Of a DNA stretch of 17,302 nt, positions 5,514-14,277 are shown in pieces. Each line of letters opens with the position of its first letter. Position 1 is the stretch's first letter. Origin of the DNA: Gemmatimonadota bacterium (GTDB lineage: Bacteria; Gemmatimonadota; Gemmatimonadetes; Gemmatimonadales; GWC2-71-9); assembly GCA_029859185.1 (NCBI GenBank), contig JAOUDR010000010.1, forward strand, positions 1 to 17,302. Direction: 5' to 3'. Position numbers and translations under genes: made by a program. The notes under the pieces are model-generated. The model saw nothing but the letters and a program-made list of their open reading frames with translations. It did not search any database and was not told where the DNA came from.

Positions 5514-7364
5514 CTATTTGCAAGATGCATTGCGGTTCGCCATCCCGTCCAAGACCTCTTCCGCCGTGGCGGCTGCGCCTGCCGCCGCGGCATGTCGTCG
5601 GGTGCCGGCCCCCAGATTCGCGGCAGCCTCACAGTCGGCGGCCATGACCGCCAGCTCTGTGGCAAGCGCCCACAGCCTCCAATTGGTCGAGTCGCGTACC
5701 AAACCGTCCCGGGCCGCTACCAGCGCCCCGGCGAGGTCTCCCGCACGACGCAGCACATCTGCGCGCATCGCCGCGGTCGCCGGCCCCCGGACATGACGCC
5801 GTTCCATGACGTCGAGCACGCGCAGCGCTTCGGCGTGGCGACCTGTGTGACTCATCGCTGACGCGAGGAGGAGGGCGGTTCCGAGCCGTGCGGAATCGAG
5901 CTGGACGGCCCGGTCGAGCAGCGGCACGGCTGGCGCCCATCGCCCACTCCGGGCGTAGAGCCGACCCAGATCCTCCAGCGGCTGGGGATGGTCCGGATTC
6001 AGGCGAATGGCCTCGCGCCACTCACGCTCGGTCGTCCCACTGTCGCCGACAGCCAGGGCTTCCGCCCCGAGTGCCCAGTGGGTCTGGAACGAGTCGGGTG
6101 CGTCCCGCAGCATCTGCGCGAACAGCACCGCGTTGGATTTCCAAACCGGGGCCCGGACCACGCTCCGGCCCGCGAAGGCCAGCAGGACGACCGCCACGGC
6201 AATCCGTGCGGCGCGACCGTGTCGGGTTTCCGTGAGGAGTGCCGTGAGCCCCCCAGCGACCGCCATCGCCCACCCCACCGACGGAAGGAACAGCAAGCGC
6301 TCGGCGAGCAGGACCTCGAGCGGCACCAGCACGTTCGACACCAACGCGATGGTGACGGTGAACAGCCACGCTCCGACGGCAACCGCCGGGAGCCGGTGCC
6401 GGACGTGCCACACCAGCGCCGCGCCCCCGGTCCACACGAGCAGGGCCGCGGCGTGCACCACCCCGAACGCCGGATTGGCGATCACGTGTTGCGGCGAGTA
6501 GACCGCTGACAACCGGATCGGAACGAAGAGCAGCTCCAGCCAGCGGAGCGACAGCGGGAGCATCACGACGGCGCGGCGCACCGCCGACGACGGGTCCAGC
6601 CCGGTCGCCACCCCGCCCGTATTGGTGAAGTCGCGCAATACGATCCAGCGCAGCAGCACGAACGCCAGGGACGCACCGAGCGTGGCAAGGAACACGGGGA
6701 GCTGCTCGCGGGCCACGGCTCCGACGCGCCGTCCATCCTGTCGCGCCCGCCACCACCAGATCACGGGCAGTGCGGCCGGCAGCGTGATCACGTGTTCCTT
6801 GCAGCCGGCACCGAGCAAGACCGCCGCGGCGGCCGCCGCGATCCACCATCCACGCTTCGGATCCGGTGTACTCCTGCTGACACGCCAACTCACGCCAAGC
6901 GCCAGCAGGTACGCGATCGCGGCAAGCAGTTCCGCCTGCCCCACGACCGTCGCCGTCACCTCCACGTGAATCGGGTGCACCGCGAACAGCAGACCGGCGA
7001 GGAGACCCGTGAGCGGGCCAAACAGCGCACCGGTGAAGGCTGCCATGAGCCCCGCCGCGACTCCCGCGAGCGCGACCGTGACGGCGTGAAAGACGAACGG
7101 GGCCCCACCGCCGAGTGCCCATTGGGCCGCCAAGGCCGCGAGCGCGATGGGGCGCCACAATGCGCCTTCCCCGTCGGTCGGTGGCCAATACGTCGCTGTG
7201 ATCAACCGCATCAGGCTGCCCGGCGCGCCAACCACGGGATGCCGCTGGACGATCCAGACGTCGTCGAATGCAAAGCCGTTGGCGAGGGCGGGCAGCGCCA
7301 CCGCCACCGCCACCGCCCCGGCAATCAGCGCCGCGTCAGCGACCCGCAGCGGTCGGTGCGGCAT
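5514..7364 (-). CDS. TMTC-like membrane protein (GT-C glycosyltransferase fold) with C-terminal TPRs
   Basis: Predicted polytopic membrane protein of 616 residues resembling the TMTC protein O-mannosyltransferase family. About 400 residues of membrane helices are followed by a soluble TPR region (about 423-590). Family-like landmarks: an acidic pair D34-D35 in the first loop (NGFAFDD), RPIALAALAAQWAL near 71-84, HPIHVEVTATVVGQAELLAA near 130-149, and LLAERLLFLPSVGWA near 352-366, which closely mirrors the AERVLYLPS motif of TMTCs. TPR signatures include HWALGAEALAVGD and LEDLGRLYARSGRWAPAV. ATG 7364 is used because the sequence before it looks like antisense of the overlapping gene; no clear Shine-Dalgarno is seen, and the 29-bp overlap with the preceding gene suggests coupling. 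Last gene before the pilin promoter. A role in O-glycosylating pilin or exported proteins is inference; donor and acceptor are unknown. Confidence 0.82.
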   Translation of the reverse strand: MPHRPLRVADAALIAGAVAVAVALPALANGFAFDDVWIVQRHPVVGAPGSLMRLITATYWPPTDGEGALWRPIALAALAAQWALGGGAPFVFHAVTVALAGVAAGLMAAFTGALFGPLTGLLAGLLFAVHPIHVEVTATVVGQAELLAAIAYLLALGVSWRVSRSTPDPKRGWWIAAAAAAVLLGAGCKEHVITLPAALPVIWWWRARQDGRRVGAVAREQLPVFLATLGASLAFVLLRWIVLRDFTNTGGVATGLDPSSAVRRAVVMLPLSLRWLELLFVPIRLSAVYSPQHVIANPAFGVVHAAALLVWTGGAALVWHVRHRLPAVAVGAWLFTVTIALVSNVLVPLEVLLAERLLFLPSVGWAMAVAGGLTALLTETRHGRAARIAVAVVLLAFAGRSVVRAPVWKSNAVLFAQMLRDAPDSFQTHWALGAEALAVGDSGTTEREWREAIRLNPDHPQPLEDLGRLYARSGRWAPAVPLLDRAVQLDSARLGTALLLASAMSHTGRHAEALRVLDVMERRHVRGPATAAMRADVLRRAGDLAGALVAARDGLVRDSTNWRLWALATELAVMAADCEAAANLGAGTRRHAAAAGAAATAEEVLDGMANRNASCK

Positions 7365-9345
7365 CCGGGAGCGCTTCGAGGCGCGGGGGACCACCGGGAC
7401 GTTCCGGGGCATAGCGATAGAACTGCCGATCCGGATAGCGGCGTCGGAGGGCACCGTTCCGGTCGCGCAGATCCCGGGCCCACACTACGCGGCCATCGAG
7501 CCCCGCCGTGTTGAGATACAGGTAGGGAGCGAAGGCGAGGAACCCCCGCTGATCAAATGCGATCTCCGCCTCGCAGTCCGCGGGGAGCGGCCCGGCCGAC
7601 GGCAGGCGCAGCGCTCGATCCTCGGTGCGGTTCGCCCGCAGTCCGGGTCGGCCCAACCGGGCAAGCGTTTCGAGGGTTGCCACGAGCGCGGCCCGCGCGG
7701 TGGAATCGGCGTCTGCCTGATCCAGCGTCCGCTCGAGCGTGCAGGCGTCGATGGCTCCGTACAGACGCCCGGACCGCCGCATCGGGACCCCCGCCTCCCA
7801 CATCCGTGCGACGAGCCGCGTACCCCATCCGTCCGGAATGAGGACGACCGCATGATCCAGTCCGGCGGCCTCGCGCTCCGGGTGGTAGTTCAACATCGGG
7901 GTGGAGGCGCGGTACGCCGCGAGGCGGCTCGGCGCAATCGCCGACAGGCCCAGCGCGAGGGCAATGACCAGCCCCGTCACCAGTACCATGCCACGCGGCG
8001 CGCCGGCCCGGGTCATCGGCCCCGACCGCCGCAGCAGCACGATCGCTCGAGCCAGGATCACCAGCAGCCAGGGCACGACGCTGAAGAGCAGCCTGGGCCC
8101 GTAGAACGTGTCCCGGTGGAAGTAGAAGAACAGGAGCCCGATCAGGCTGCCGACCGCGATCAGCGGGACCCCGTCCCGCCCTCGGATCTGGCGCACACCC
8201 ACCAGGAACCCGACGGCAACGACGAGCAGGACCGGGACCGGAAGATCCAACAGGTACATGTTGATCTGATGGAGGTCCAGGCCCGTCAGGCCCACGGCTC
8301 GCAGCGGCGTGAGCGGTATGCCCCACGGCACGTCGTGGAACCCGAGCGCGATCCCACGACCCCAAACGAGCGCGTAGCCGAACTCGGACCACGAGCCGGT
8401 CGTGCGTGCGTTGAACCACAGGGTCGGGAGAGTGGCAAGCAGGCCGCCGACGGCGATGAGCCCGAGCGCTCCGACACGGCGTCGGGCCGCAAGGAGTGCC
8501 ACGACACCTACCGGTATGGCGGCGGCGACGGCGTCCAGCGGCCGGAAGGCCACCATCGTACCCAGGGCCGCCCCGGCGAGTAGCGCCCACCCGGGCCACC
8601 GAGGTCGACCGAGCATCGTGGCCGCGGCGGCGGCCGCGACCCCAAGCGTCGCGGCCGGGAGGTGGCTCAGCTCGCTGGCGGTAACCGCGACGACGAACGG
8701 GCAGAGCGCCAGCAGCATGATCGTCACGCGGGCCGTGGTCTCATCGGTGACCCAGCGGGCCACGCGGTACGTCACCAGCACGAGGAGCACGCCGAACACC
8801 GGCTGCAGCAGCCACCAGCTGCCAAGCAGCAGCCCCATCGCCATCACGGCCGGCTGTCCGGGCGGGTATTGGGAGAACCACCGGTCGGGCCCGAGCACCA
8901 TGTGCAGCGTCGCGAAGTTGGCGAGCTCAGCAGGCGGTTCGACCCACAGGCGCCCGGCAAGGAAGATCCGCGCGTGGAACAGTTGCACGAAGCCATCCAC
9001 GCTGCGCGGGTTAAGCGCAAACACCAGGGTGAACACCAGGATGGCAAACGTCACGAGCAGGCCGCTCGCGATCACCAGGATCGTCGCCGTGCTCGACCTC
9101 CCGACAGACCGCCGCCACAGCCCAAGCAACCAGACCGGCGCTCGCCCCCGCGAGGCGATCATGAGCACCACGGTGACCCCGACCACCACGGCGGCGCCCC
9201 ATGCCCAGGTCTGCCAGGCCCCGACCAGCACCGCCGGATCGGTGCCCGCCCACCAGACCGAGACCGGAATCACCGACCAGAGCCCACCGAGCACCGCGGT
9301 CGCGGCGCACGCGACCGCAACCCAACGGCGCGGCTGATGCCTCAC
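7336..9345 (-). CDS. GT-C/ArnT-like polytopic membrane glycosyltransferase
   Basis: Predicted membrane protein of 669 residues with many hydrophobic segments up to about residue 470 and a C-terminal soluble part of about 190 residues. The first loop holds an acidic residue D117 in SVDGFVQLFHARIFLAGRLW, the position used by GT39/ArnT-like enzymes for catalysis. WFSQYPPGQPAVMA near 156-169 is the YPPG-type motif common in these families. Enzymes of this fold take sugar from a polyprenyl-phosphate donor and transfer it on the periplasmic side (family knowledge). The start is a GTG whose GTGA overlaps the stop of the GT2 gene (9342-9345), linking it to a plausible donor-making enzyme. The C-terminal domain (from about 480) is not recognised. 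Acceptor unknown; pilin is a reasonable guess from position only. Confidence 0.8.
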   Translation of the reverse strand: MRHQPRRWVAVACAATAVLGGLWSVIPVSVWWAGTDPAVLVGAWQTWAWGAAVVVGVTVVLMIASRGRAPVWLLGLWRRSVGRSSTATILVIASGLLVTFAILVFTLVFALNPRSVDGFVQLFHARIFLAGRLWVEPPAELANFATLHMVLGPDRWFSQYPPGQPAVMAMGLLLGSWWLLQPVFGVLLVLVTYRVARWVTDETTARVTIMLLALCPFVVAVTASELSHLPAATLGVAAAAAATMLGRPRWPGWALLAGAALGTMVAFRPLDAVAAAIPVGVVALLAARRRVGALGLIAVGGLLATLPTLWFNARTTGSWSEFGYALVWGRGIALGFHDVPWGIPLTPLRAVGLTGLDLHQINMYLLDLPVPVLLVVAVGFLVGVRQIRGRDGVPLIAVGSLIGLLFFYFHRDTFYGPRLLFSVVPWLLVILARAIVLLRRSGPMTRAGAPRGMVLVTGLVIALALGLSAIAPSRLAAYRASTPMLNYHPEREAAGLDHAVVLIPDGWGTRLVARMWEAGVPMRRSGRLYGAIDACTLERTLDQADADSTARAALVATLETLARLGRPGLRANRTEDRALRLPSAGPLPADCEAEIAFDQRGFLAFAPYLYLNTAGLDGRVVWARDLRDRNGALRRRYPDRQFYRYAPERPGGPPRLEALPDAAPTAAGR

Positions 9346-10082
9346 TGCCGGACCGCGTCAGGGCGAGGTCGGGGGCCCAGGTTGAAGCGCACGATGTGCC
9401 AGAGCGCGGCGACGCCGTCCCGCCAATCGATCTTCTTTCCCTCGGCGTAGGTGCGGCCGCTGTAGCCAATCGGGACCTCCCACACACGCGCCCGCGCCTG
9501 GGCCAGCCGCGCCGTCAACTCGACCTCGAGTCCGAACCGATTGGAAACCAGTGGCAGGGACTTGAGCAGGTCCGCCCGGGCCATCTTGTAGCAGGTCTCC
9601 ATATCGGTCAGGTTGAGGTCGGTCAGCATGTTCGACAGGAGGGTCAGGAGCCGATTGCCGACCGAGTGCCAGAAGTAGAGCACGCGGCGCGGCCCACCCT
9701 GAAACCGGGAGCCGTAGACGGCATCGGCCTTGCCCAGCCGGATCGGCTCGAGGAGCATCGGGAACTCGCTCGGGTCGTACTCGAGATCGGCGTCCTGCAC
9801 CACGATCACGTGCCCGGTGGCTGCGCGAATGCCGGCCCGGACCGCCGCACCCTTCCCCTGGTTGCGCGGCTGGTGCACGACCTGCTGGAGCAAGCCGCTC
9901 TGGTGGAGCCGGTCGAGGAGCTCGCCGGTGCGGTCCGAGGAGCAGTCGTTGACCGCGATGATTTCGAGCCGGAGCGGAACATCCTGCATCCGACGCACGG
10001 CCTGTTCGACGGTCGCCTCTTCGTTGTACGCGGGAACGATCACGCTCAGCACGATGTCGTTCCAGTCGCTCGGGATCGTCAT
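9342..10082 (-). CDS. GT2 glycosyltransferase, dolichyl-phosphate mannose synthase (DPM1)-like
   Basis: Cytoplasmic GT-A fold glycosyltransferase of 246 residues. Motifs: LSVIVPAYNEE (12-22), NDCSSDRTGE (45-54), the nucleotide/metal motif VQDADLEYDP (95-104) with D97 and D99, GSRFQGG, and TDMETCYKM (159-167), typical of DPM1-type enzymes. No C-terminal membrane helices follow, so it resembles the short DPM1 class. Expected reaction: transfer of a sugar from a nucleotide sugar to polyprenyl phosphate. ATG 10082 is chosen over 10121 because it overlaps the methyltransferase stop as ATGA (10079-10082), and the extra 13 residues of the longer frame have no similarity to the family. It probably supplies lipid-linked donor for the two downstream membrane glycosyltransferases (inference from order). 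Sugar identity cannot be read from sequence. Confidence 0.92.
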   Translation of the reverse strand: MTIPSDWNDIVLSVIVPAYNEEATVEQAVRRMQDVPLRLEIIAVNDCSSDRTGELLDRLHQSGLLQQVVHQPRNQGKGAAVRAGIRAATGHVIVVQDADLEYDPSEFPMLLEPIRLGKADAVYGSRFQGGPRRVLYFWHSVGNRLLTLLSNMLTDLNLTDMETCYKMARADLLKSLPLVSNRFGLEVELTARLAQARARVWEVPIGYSGRTYAEGKKIDWRDGVAALWHIVRFNLGPRPRPDAVRQ

Positions 10083-10810
10083 ACGGTACGCACCCCGATC
10101 GCGATCAGGGACTGGCCCCATCGCCAGGGAAGGAAGCGCTCGAACTTGAACAACGGGACCAGCGCATCATACCACCGCAACCCGCCGACCGGGATGACGG
10201 ACCGCTGCAGGACGCGGCCCACCCACCACCACCCCGGCATTCCCGCGAGGTTGAAGTACTCCATGTGGCGCATGGTGAGCCCGGCGGAGGCGAAACACCC
10301 GCGCAGCAGGGCGGGCGTGTAGCGCCGGTGGTGGCCAAGCGCCCGGTCCAGTTCGCCGTAGAGCGCCGGTACCGCCGGTACCAACAGCACGACCGCGCCG
10401 CCCGGGCGCAGCATCGCGCGCATGGCGGCCAGGGCGTCAACGTCGCCCTCGATGTGCTCCAGCACGTTGAGGCCCACCACCGTGTCGAACGGCTCAGCCT
10501 GCAGATCCGGCGGAGCATCGGGAAGCGTGAGCGACCGGATCTGGACCTGCGCTCGATCGCCGAACCGCTGCTCGAGGTGGGCACGGTACGCGGGCTCGGT
10601 GTCCGTCAGCACGACCCGGTCCCGGTCTACGAGGAACTGGGAGAGGTTCCCGATGCCCGATCCGACCTCGATGACCGCGTCACCAATCCACGGCGCCAGC
10701 CGATCGTACATCCATCGATTGAACCGCGGTGCCTCTGCCAGGCGCTCGAGCGTCGCCGCGCCGACCTGATCGGCGCTCGGCAGCGGACTAGTCGACAGCG
10801 GTGGTGTCAT
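10079..10810 (-). CDS. Class I SAM-dependent methyltransferase
   Basis: Methyltransferase of 243 residues with a Rossmann-like SAM fold: motif I VIEVGSGIGNLSQFL (46-60), acidic D70 at the end of strand 2 (VVLTDTEPAY), and VVGLNVLEHIEGD (111-123) with the LEH signature of Methyltransf_11-type enzymes. The LRPGGAVVLLVP segment follows, then a His/Arg-rich HHRRYTPALL seen in UbiE/sugar-type methyltransferases. No substrate-specific motif is recognised. It starts 23 bases inside the end of pilR and overlaps the GT2 gene by ATGA, so it belongs to the same operon. It might methylate a sugar, a glycan or the lipid carrier; the context supports a glycan role only weakly. Confidence 0.88.
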   Translation of the reverse strand: MTPPLSTSPLPSADQVGAATLERLAEAPRFNRWMYDRLAPWIGDAVIEVGSGIGNLSQFLVDRDRVVLTDTEPAYRAHLEQRFGDRAQVQIRSLTLPDAPPDLQAEPFDTVVGLNVLEHIEGDVDALAAMRAMLRPGGAVVLLVPAVPALYGELDRALGHHRRYTPALLRGCFASAGLTMRHMEYFNLAGMPGWWWVGRVLQRSVIPVGGLRWYDALVPLFKFERFLPWRWGQSLIAIGVRTV

Positions 10811-12164
10811 ACCGGGAGAGCTTGCGGTACAGGGTGGAGGGGTCGATGCCGAGCACCTCGGCCGTCCGCGTCTTGTTCCCGCCTTCCGACTGCAGCACCC
10901 AGAGGATGTAGGCCCGCTCGACCACCTCGAGCGTGGGGTTGGCCGGCGGCTGGTCGGACACCAGGGGGGTTGCCCGCGGGCTCCGTGTCCGCTCCGGGAG
11001 CGCCGCAGGTCCGATTTCCTGGGACTCGCTCACCAGCGCGGCGTGTTCGAGCGCGTTCTCGAGCTCGCGGACATTCCCCGGCCAGTCATAGGCGTTGAAC
11101 ACCTCCAGCGCTTCCCGGGTGATCCGGTGCGTCGCGTGGTCGCGAGCGTGCGCGAGGCGCTCGAGGAACGCCTCGGCTAGCAGCGGGATGTCGTCCGTCC
11201 GGTCACGCAGTGGTGGCAGACGCAAGGCAATCACGTTCAGCCGATAGTAGAGATCGGACCGGAACCGGCCGGCGCGCATCTCCTCGTCGAGATCGCGATT
11301 GGTGGCCGCAATCACGCGCACGTCCACCGTGATCGGCTCCGTCCCACCCACCGGCAGCGCCTCTCGCTCCTGCAAGACCCGGAGCAGCTTCACCTGCGTT
11401 GCCGGGGTCATCTCGGCAATCTCGTCGAGGAAGAACGTCCCACCGCCCGCGGCCGCGAAGAGCCCCTGCTTGTCCCGCACGGCGCCGGTGAACGAGCCCT
11501 TGACGTGCCCGAACAGCTCGGACTCGAGCAGGGTTTCGGGCAGTGCCCCGCAGTTGATCGACACGAACGGCCCGTCACTCCGCTCAGACAGCTCGTGGAT
11601 GTAGCGCGCGACGACTTCCTTCCCCGTCCCGCTCTCGCCCAGCACCAGCACCGTGGAGTCGGTGGGCGCCACCTGCTCCGCCAGTTGCAGCACCTCGACG
11701 AATCGGCGCGAGGTTCCAATGGGCCGCCCGCCGACCCGCCGATCGCGCCGGCGAATCTCGCGCTTCAGCTGCTGGTTCTCGGTGCGCAACTGCCGCGCCT
11801 CTGCGGCCCGCCGAACGATGGCCACGAGGTCGTCGTTCGAGAACGGCTTGAGCACGTAGTAGAACGCCCCGCGATTGACGGCCTCGATGGCCGTCCGGAG
11901 CTCGGCCTGCGCCGTCATGAAGATCACCGGCGTCTGGACATCCCGTTCGCGCACCGCATCCAATACCTCCATGCCGGAAATCTGCGGCATCCGGATGTCG
12001 GTGAGGACGATGTCCGGCATGGCCTTTTCCAGTTGTTCGAGTGCCGCCTTTCCGCCAAGCGCCACCGATACATCGAACCCGGAGTTCTTGAGCAGAATCC
12101 GGAGAGAGTCGAGGATACTGCTCTCGTCGTCCACGACGAGCACGGTCGGGCGCCCTGCGCTCAT
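10788..12164 (-). CDS. pilR: PilR-like sigma-54-dependent response regulator
   Basis: NtrC-family activator of 458 residues. Receiver (about 1-120) with D12/D13, phospho-acceptor D56 and K106. AAA+ domain (about 145-380) with Walker A GESGTGKE at 176-183 and Walker B FFLDE ending at D247-E248. The sigma-54 contact loop reads GSFTGA (223-228) in place of the common GAFTGA. Fis-type HTH near 430-450 (KTRTAEVLGIDPSTLYRKLS). ATG 12164 is preceded by AGAGG at 12172-12176 with a 7-nt spacer; the longer frame reads back into the kinase gene and is rejected. It is 13 bases after pilS, the expected partner. The likely target is the sigma-54 promoter at 5405-5420. PilR rather than another NtrC type rests on the PilS-like partner and the pilin genes nearby. 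Confidence 0.92.
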   Translation of the reverse strand: MSAGRPTVLVVDDESSILDSLRILLKNSGFDVSVALGGKAALEQLEKAMPDIVLTDIRMPQISGMEVLDAVRERDVQTPVIFMTAQAELRTAIEAVNRGAFYYVLKPFSNDDLVAIVRRAAEARQLRTENQQLKREIRRRDRRVGGRPIGTSRRFVEVLQLAEQVAPTDSTVLVLGESGTGKEVVARYIHELSERSDGPFVSINCGALPETLLESELFGHVKGSFTGAVRDKQGLFAAAGGGTFFLDEIAEMTPATQVKLLRVLQEREALPVGGTEPITVDVRVIAATNRDLDEEMRAGRFRSDLYYRLNVIALRLPPLRDRTDDIPLLAEAFLERLAHARDHATHRITREALEVFNAYDWPGNVRELENALEHAALVSESQEIGPAALPERTRSPRATPLVSDQPPANPTLEVVERAYILWVLQSEGGNKTRTAEVLGIDPSTLYRKLSRYDTTAVD

Positions 12165-12177
12165 GTCCCCACCTCTT

Positions 12178-13836
12178 TCATGCCGGCACCGGAAGGAAGA
12201 CGGTGAAGATCGTCCCGCCGCCGGGCGCGGCGTCCACATGGACTACGCCCCCGTGAGCTTCGACCGTGCGGTGCACAACCGCGAGTCCCAGGCCCACGCC
12301 ACCAGGACGGCGCGAAACGAACGGTTGGAAGATCCGATCCCGGACGTCCGTCGGGAGCCCCGGCCCGTTGTCCTGGATGCGGAGCCCGGCCGCCGCCCCG
12401 CGCACCCCGCTGGGAAACTCCACGTCGGCCTGCTCGAGGATCTCGGCGGAGACCCGTACCCTGCCGCCCGCGGCCTGCACCGCGTTCAGGACGAGATTCA
12501 CGACGAGCCGGTGCAGCAGGTCCTCGTCCCCATTCACCGGCCGACACGATCCGGTGACAACGATCTCCGTCTCGGTCGTCGCCGCCGGATGCCGACGGAC
12601 GAGACTCGCGGCCGCCTCGGTAATCTGGCGCAGGTCCACCGGTAGGGGCACCGCCACCCGCACACGGGCAAACTCGAGAAACTCGGAGAGCAATCGGCTG
12701 AGCCGGTCACTCTCGCGGAGCACGAGCCGGCCGAGCACCGCCTCGTCCTCTCCCGGACTCGCGAGGCGGGTGAGCTGCTCGACGGACGATCGGATCGACG
12801 CCAGGGGATTCTTGATCTCATGCGCGAGCGAGGCGGCCAGCTCGGCGACGGCTTCGAGTCGCTCGGTCCGCACCTTCAGCTCTTCGAGCCGCTTCTGATC
12901 GGAGATGTCGGTGAAGATGGCGGTGGCCGACGGCCGCTCACCTTCAGGCACATCGAGCCGGGTGGTGGTCATGCCGATCGTGAGGCTGCGGCCATCGACC
13001 GCGGCCGTCCCTTCGAGGCGCTGCCGGCGGACACCGTGCTGGAGGGTGCCGGCCAGCCCCTGCGCGAGCTCCGGCGACCACCGGGCGAGGTCGGCCATCA
13101 CCGAGCGCCCGAGGTACTCGGTGGCGGCGAAGCCCAGCAGTTCCTCGGCCGCCGGATTGGCGTACAGCAAGGCCCCGTCCGCGTCTACGGTGATCACACC
13201 ACTGCCGATGGTCCGGAGAATGTCCTGTGCTTCGAGACGCAGGCGCCGCACTTCGCGCTGCAACACCGCGCGCTCCTGCCCCATGAGCCGCACGCGGCTC
13301 CCAATCCAGCCCGTCGCAACCGCCACGGCAAGGAACACGGCGATCTGCATGCCCAGCGTGACGTCGGCGCGATGAGGAAACGCCACGACCACGTCCGCCA
13401 CGAACAGCGCGCTGGCGAGAAACGTCACGAGCAGGGCCGACCAGAGCGGCAAGAGGACCGCCGAGACCGCGATCACCAGGATGTAGAGCGGGATGAATTC
13501 GCTGTCCGGTCCGCCGGTCAGATGCGTCACCGTGGTAACCAGCACGAGGTCGAACAGGGCCTGCGCGTACACGAACGTCGCGCCGGGCGGGCGCCGGGCG
13601 ACGTGGGTGTAGAACGCCGAGGCGCCACTCGCGACGAGGGACGCGAGCGCCGCGAGCGCCAGGGTGATCAGTACGCCCGGTGGGACGGCCGAGAAGTAGA
13701 ACGCGGCCGCGAAGAACACCACGAGCGAGAGGACGATCCGCCCGACGTAGACCCACTGGAGGATGCCGAGGGGCCCCGGGATCGGTGACTCGGCGAGGGA
13801 TCCACCGGGCCGGGGAACGGTGCCAAGCTGCCGCAT
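12178..13836 (-). CDS. pilS: PilS-like membrane sensor histidine kinase with PAS domain
   Basis: Sensor kinase of 552 residues. The N-terminal 180 residues hold about six membrane helices, including the PilS-type segment THLTGGPDSEFIPLYIL (104-120). Next come a short coiled linker (about 183-205), a PAS domain (about 205-315), and HisKA with phospho-acceptor H339 in LAHEIKNPLASI. The HATPase domain has N447/N451 in the N box, DNGPG (489-493) and GVGLGL (513-518). In Pseudomonas, PilS senses pilin in the inner membrane and signals to PilR (family knowledge). The six-helix module with the LTGG motif is why this pair, rather than the one at 1728-4372, is called PilSR. No Shine-Dalgarno is clear before ATG 13836. 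It follows ridA by 40 bases, where TTGCAGAATGCAA (13858-13870) forms an inverted repeat. Confidence 0.92.
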   Translation of the reverse strand: MRQLGTVPRPGGSLAESPIPGPLGILQWVYVGRIVLSLVVFFAAAFYFSAVPPGVLITLALAALASLVASGASAFYTHVARRPPGATFVYAQALFDLVLVTTVTHLTGGPDSEFIPLYILVIAVSAVLLPLWSALLVTFLASALFVADVVVAFPHRADVTLGMQIAVFLAVAVATGWIGSRVRLMGQERAVLQREVRRLRLEAQDILRTIGSGVITVDADGALLYANPAAEELLGFAATEYLGRSVMADLARWSPELAQGLAGTLQHGVRRQRLEGTAAVDGRSLTIGMTTTRLDVPEGERPSATAIFTDISDQKRLEELKVRTERLEAVAELAASLAHEIKNPLASIRSSVEQLTRLASPGEDEAVLGRLVLRESDRLSRLLSEFLEFARVRVAVPLPVDLRQITEAAASLVRRHPAATTETEIVVTGSCRPVNGDEDLLHRLVVNLVLNAVQAAGGRVRVSAEILEQADVEFPSGVRGAAAGLRIQDNGPGLPTDVRDRIFQPFVSRRPGGVGLGLAVVHRTVEAHGGVVHVDAAPGGGTIFTVFLPVPA

Positions 13837-13876
13837 GGCGAAGTATCGAGGCAGGTCTTGCAGAATGCAATACAGC

Positions 13877-14272
13877 CTAGTCGGAGACGATGGCCTCGAC
13901 CTCGACCTCGACGAGCAGGTCGGGCTGAATCAACGCGGCCACCTGTACCATGGACGTCGCCGGTCGCACGTCCCCGAACACCTCCCCGTGCACGCGTCCG
14001 ATGACTTCCCAGTCTCCGATGTCGACCACGTAGATGCGCGTTCGGACGACGTGCCGCACCGCGGCCCCGAGTGCCTCGAGCGCCGCCACGGCCGTGCGCA
14101 GACACTGTCGCATCTGGACGGCCGGGTCACCCAGGCCAACGACGTCTCCCCGTTCATCGACCGCGGCCGTCCCTGAAACGTGCACGTGGTTGCCAACGCG
14201 CACGGCCCGCGCGTACCCGACGATCGGCTCCCATGGTGCTCCGGAGGAGTAGGTACGCCGCGGCGCGGGCAC
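13877..14272 (-). CDS. ridA: RidA family protein (YjgF/YER057c/UK114)
   Basis: RidA-family protein of 131 residues, normal for the family. These trimeric cytosolic proteins hydrolyse reactive enamine/imine intermediates from PLP enzymes. Visible features: VHVSGTAAVDERGDVV (30-45), the central helix with MRQCLRTAVAALEALGA, VVRTRIYVVDI (75-85), and DVRPATSMVQVAAL (101-114), whose Arg103 matches the substrate-binding Arg of active RidA, followed by the acidic strand VEVEVEAI. The start is GTG 14272, only 5 bases after the cyclophilin stop, without a clear Shine-Dalgarno. Its place between a foldase and pilS looks like operon hitch-hiking rather than a pilus role. A member of the wider Rid1-7 family is possible in place of RidA proper. 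Confidence 0.9.
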   Translation of the reverse strand: MPAPRRTYSSGAPWEPIVGYARAVRVGNHVHVSGTAAVDERGDVVGLGDPAVQMRQCLRTAVAALEALGAAVRHVVRTRIYVVDIGDWEVIGRVHGEVFGDVRPATSMVQVAALIQPDLLVEVEVEAIVSD

Positions 14273-14277
14273 GGGGC

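Noticed and set aside
6022..7188. Minus-strand frame of 388 residues inside the TMTC-like gene
   Set aside because: Alternate frame of a gene with clear membrane helices and TMTC motifs; composition is Arg/Gly/Ala-rich without motifs.
7147..8583. Plus-strand frame of 478 residues opposite the GT-C gene
   Set aside because: Arg/Gln/Glu-rich shadow with no domain; the opposite strand encodes a coherent polytopic membrane protein.
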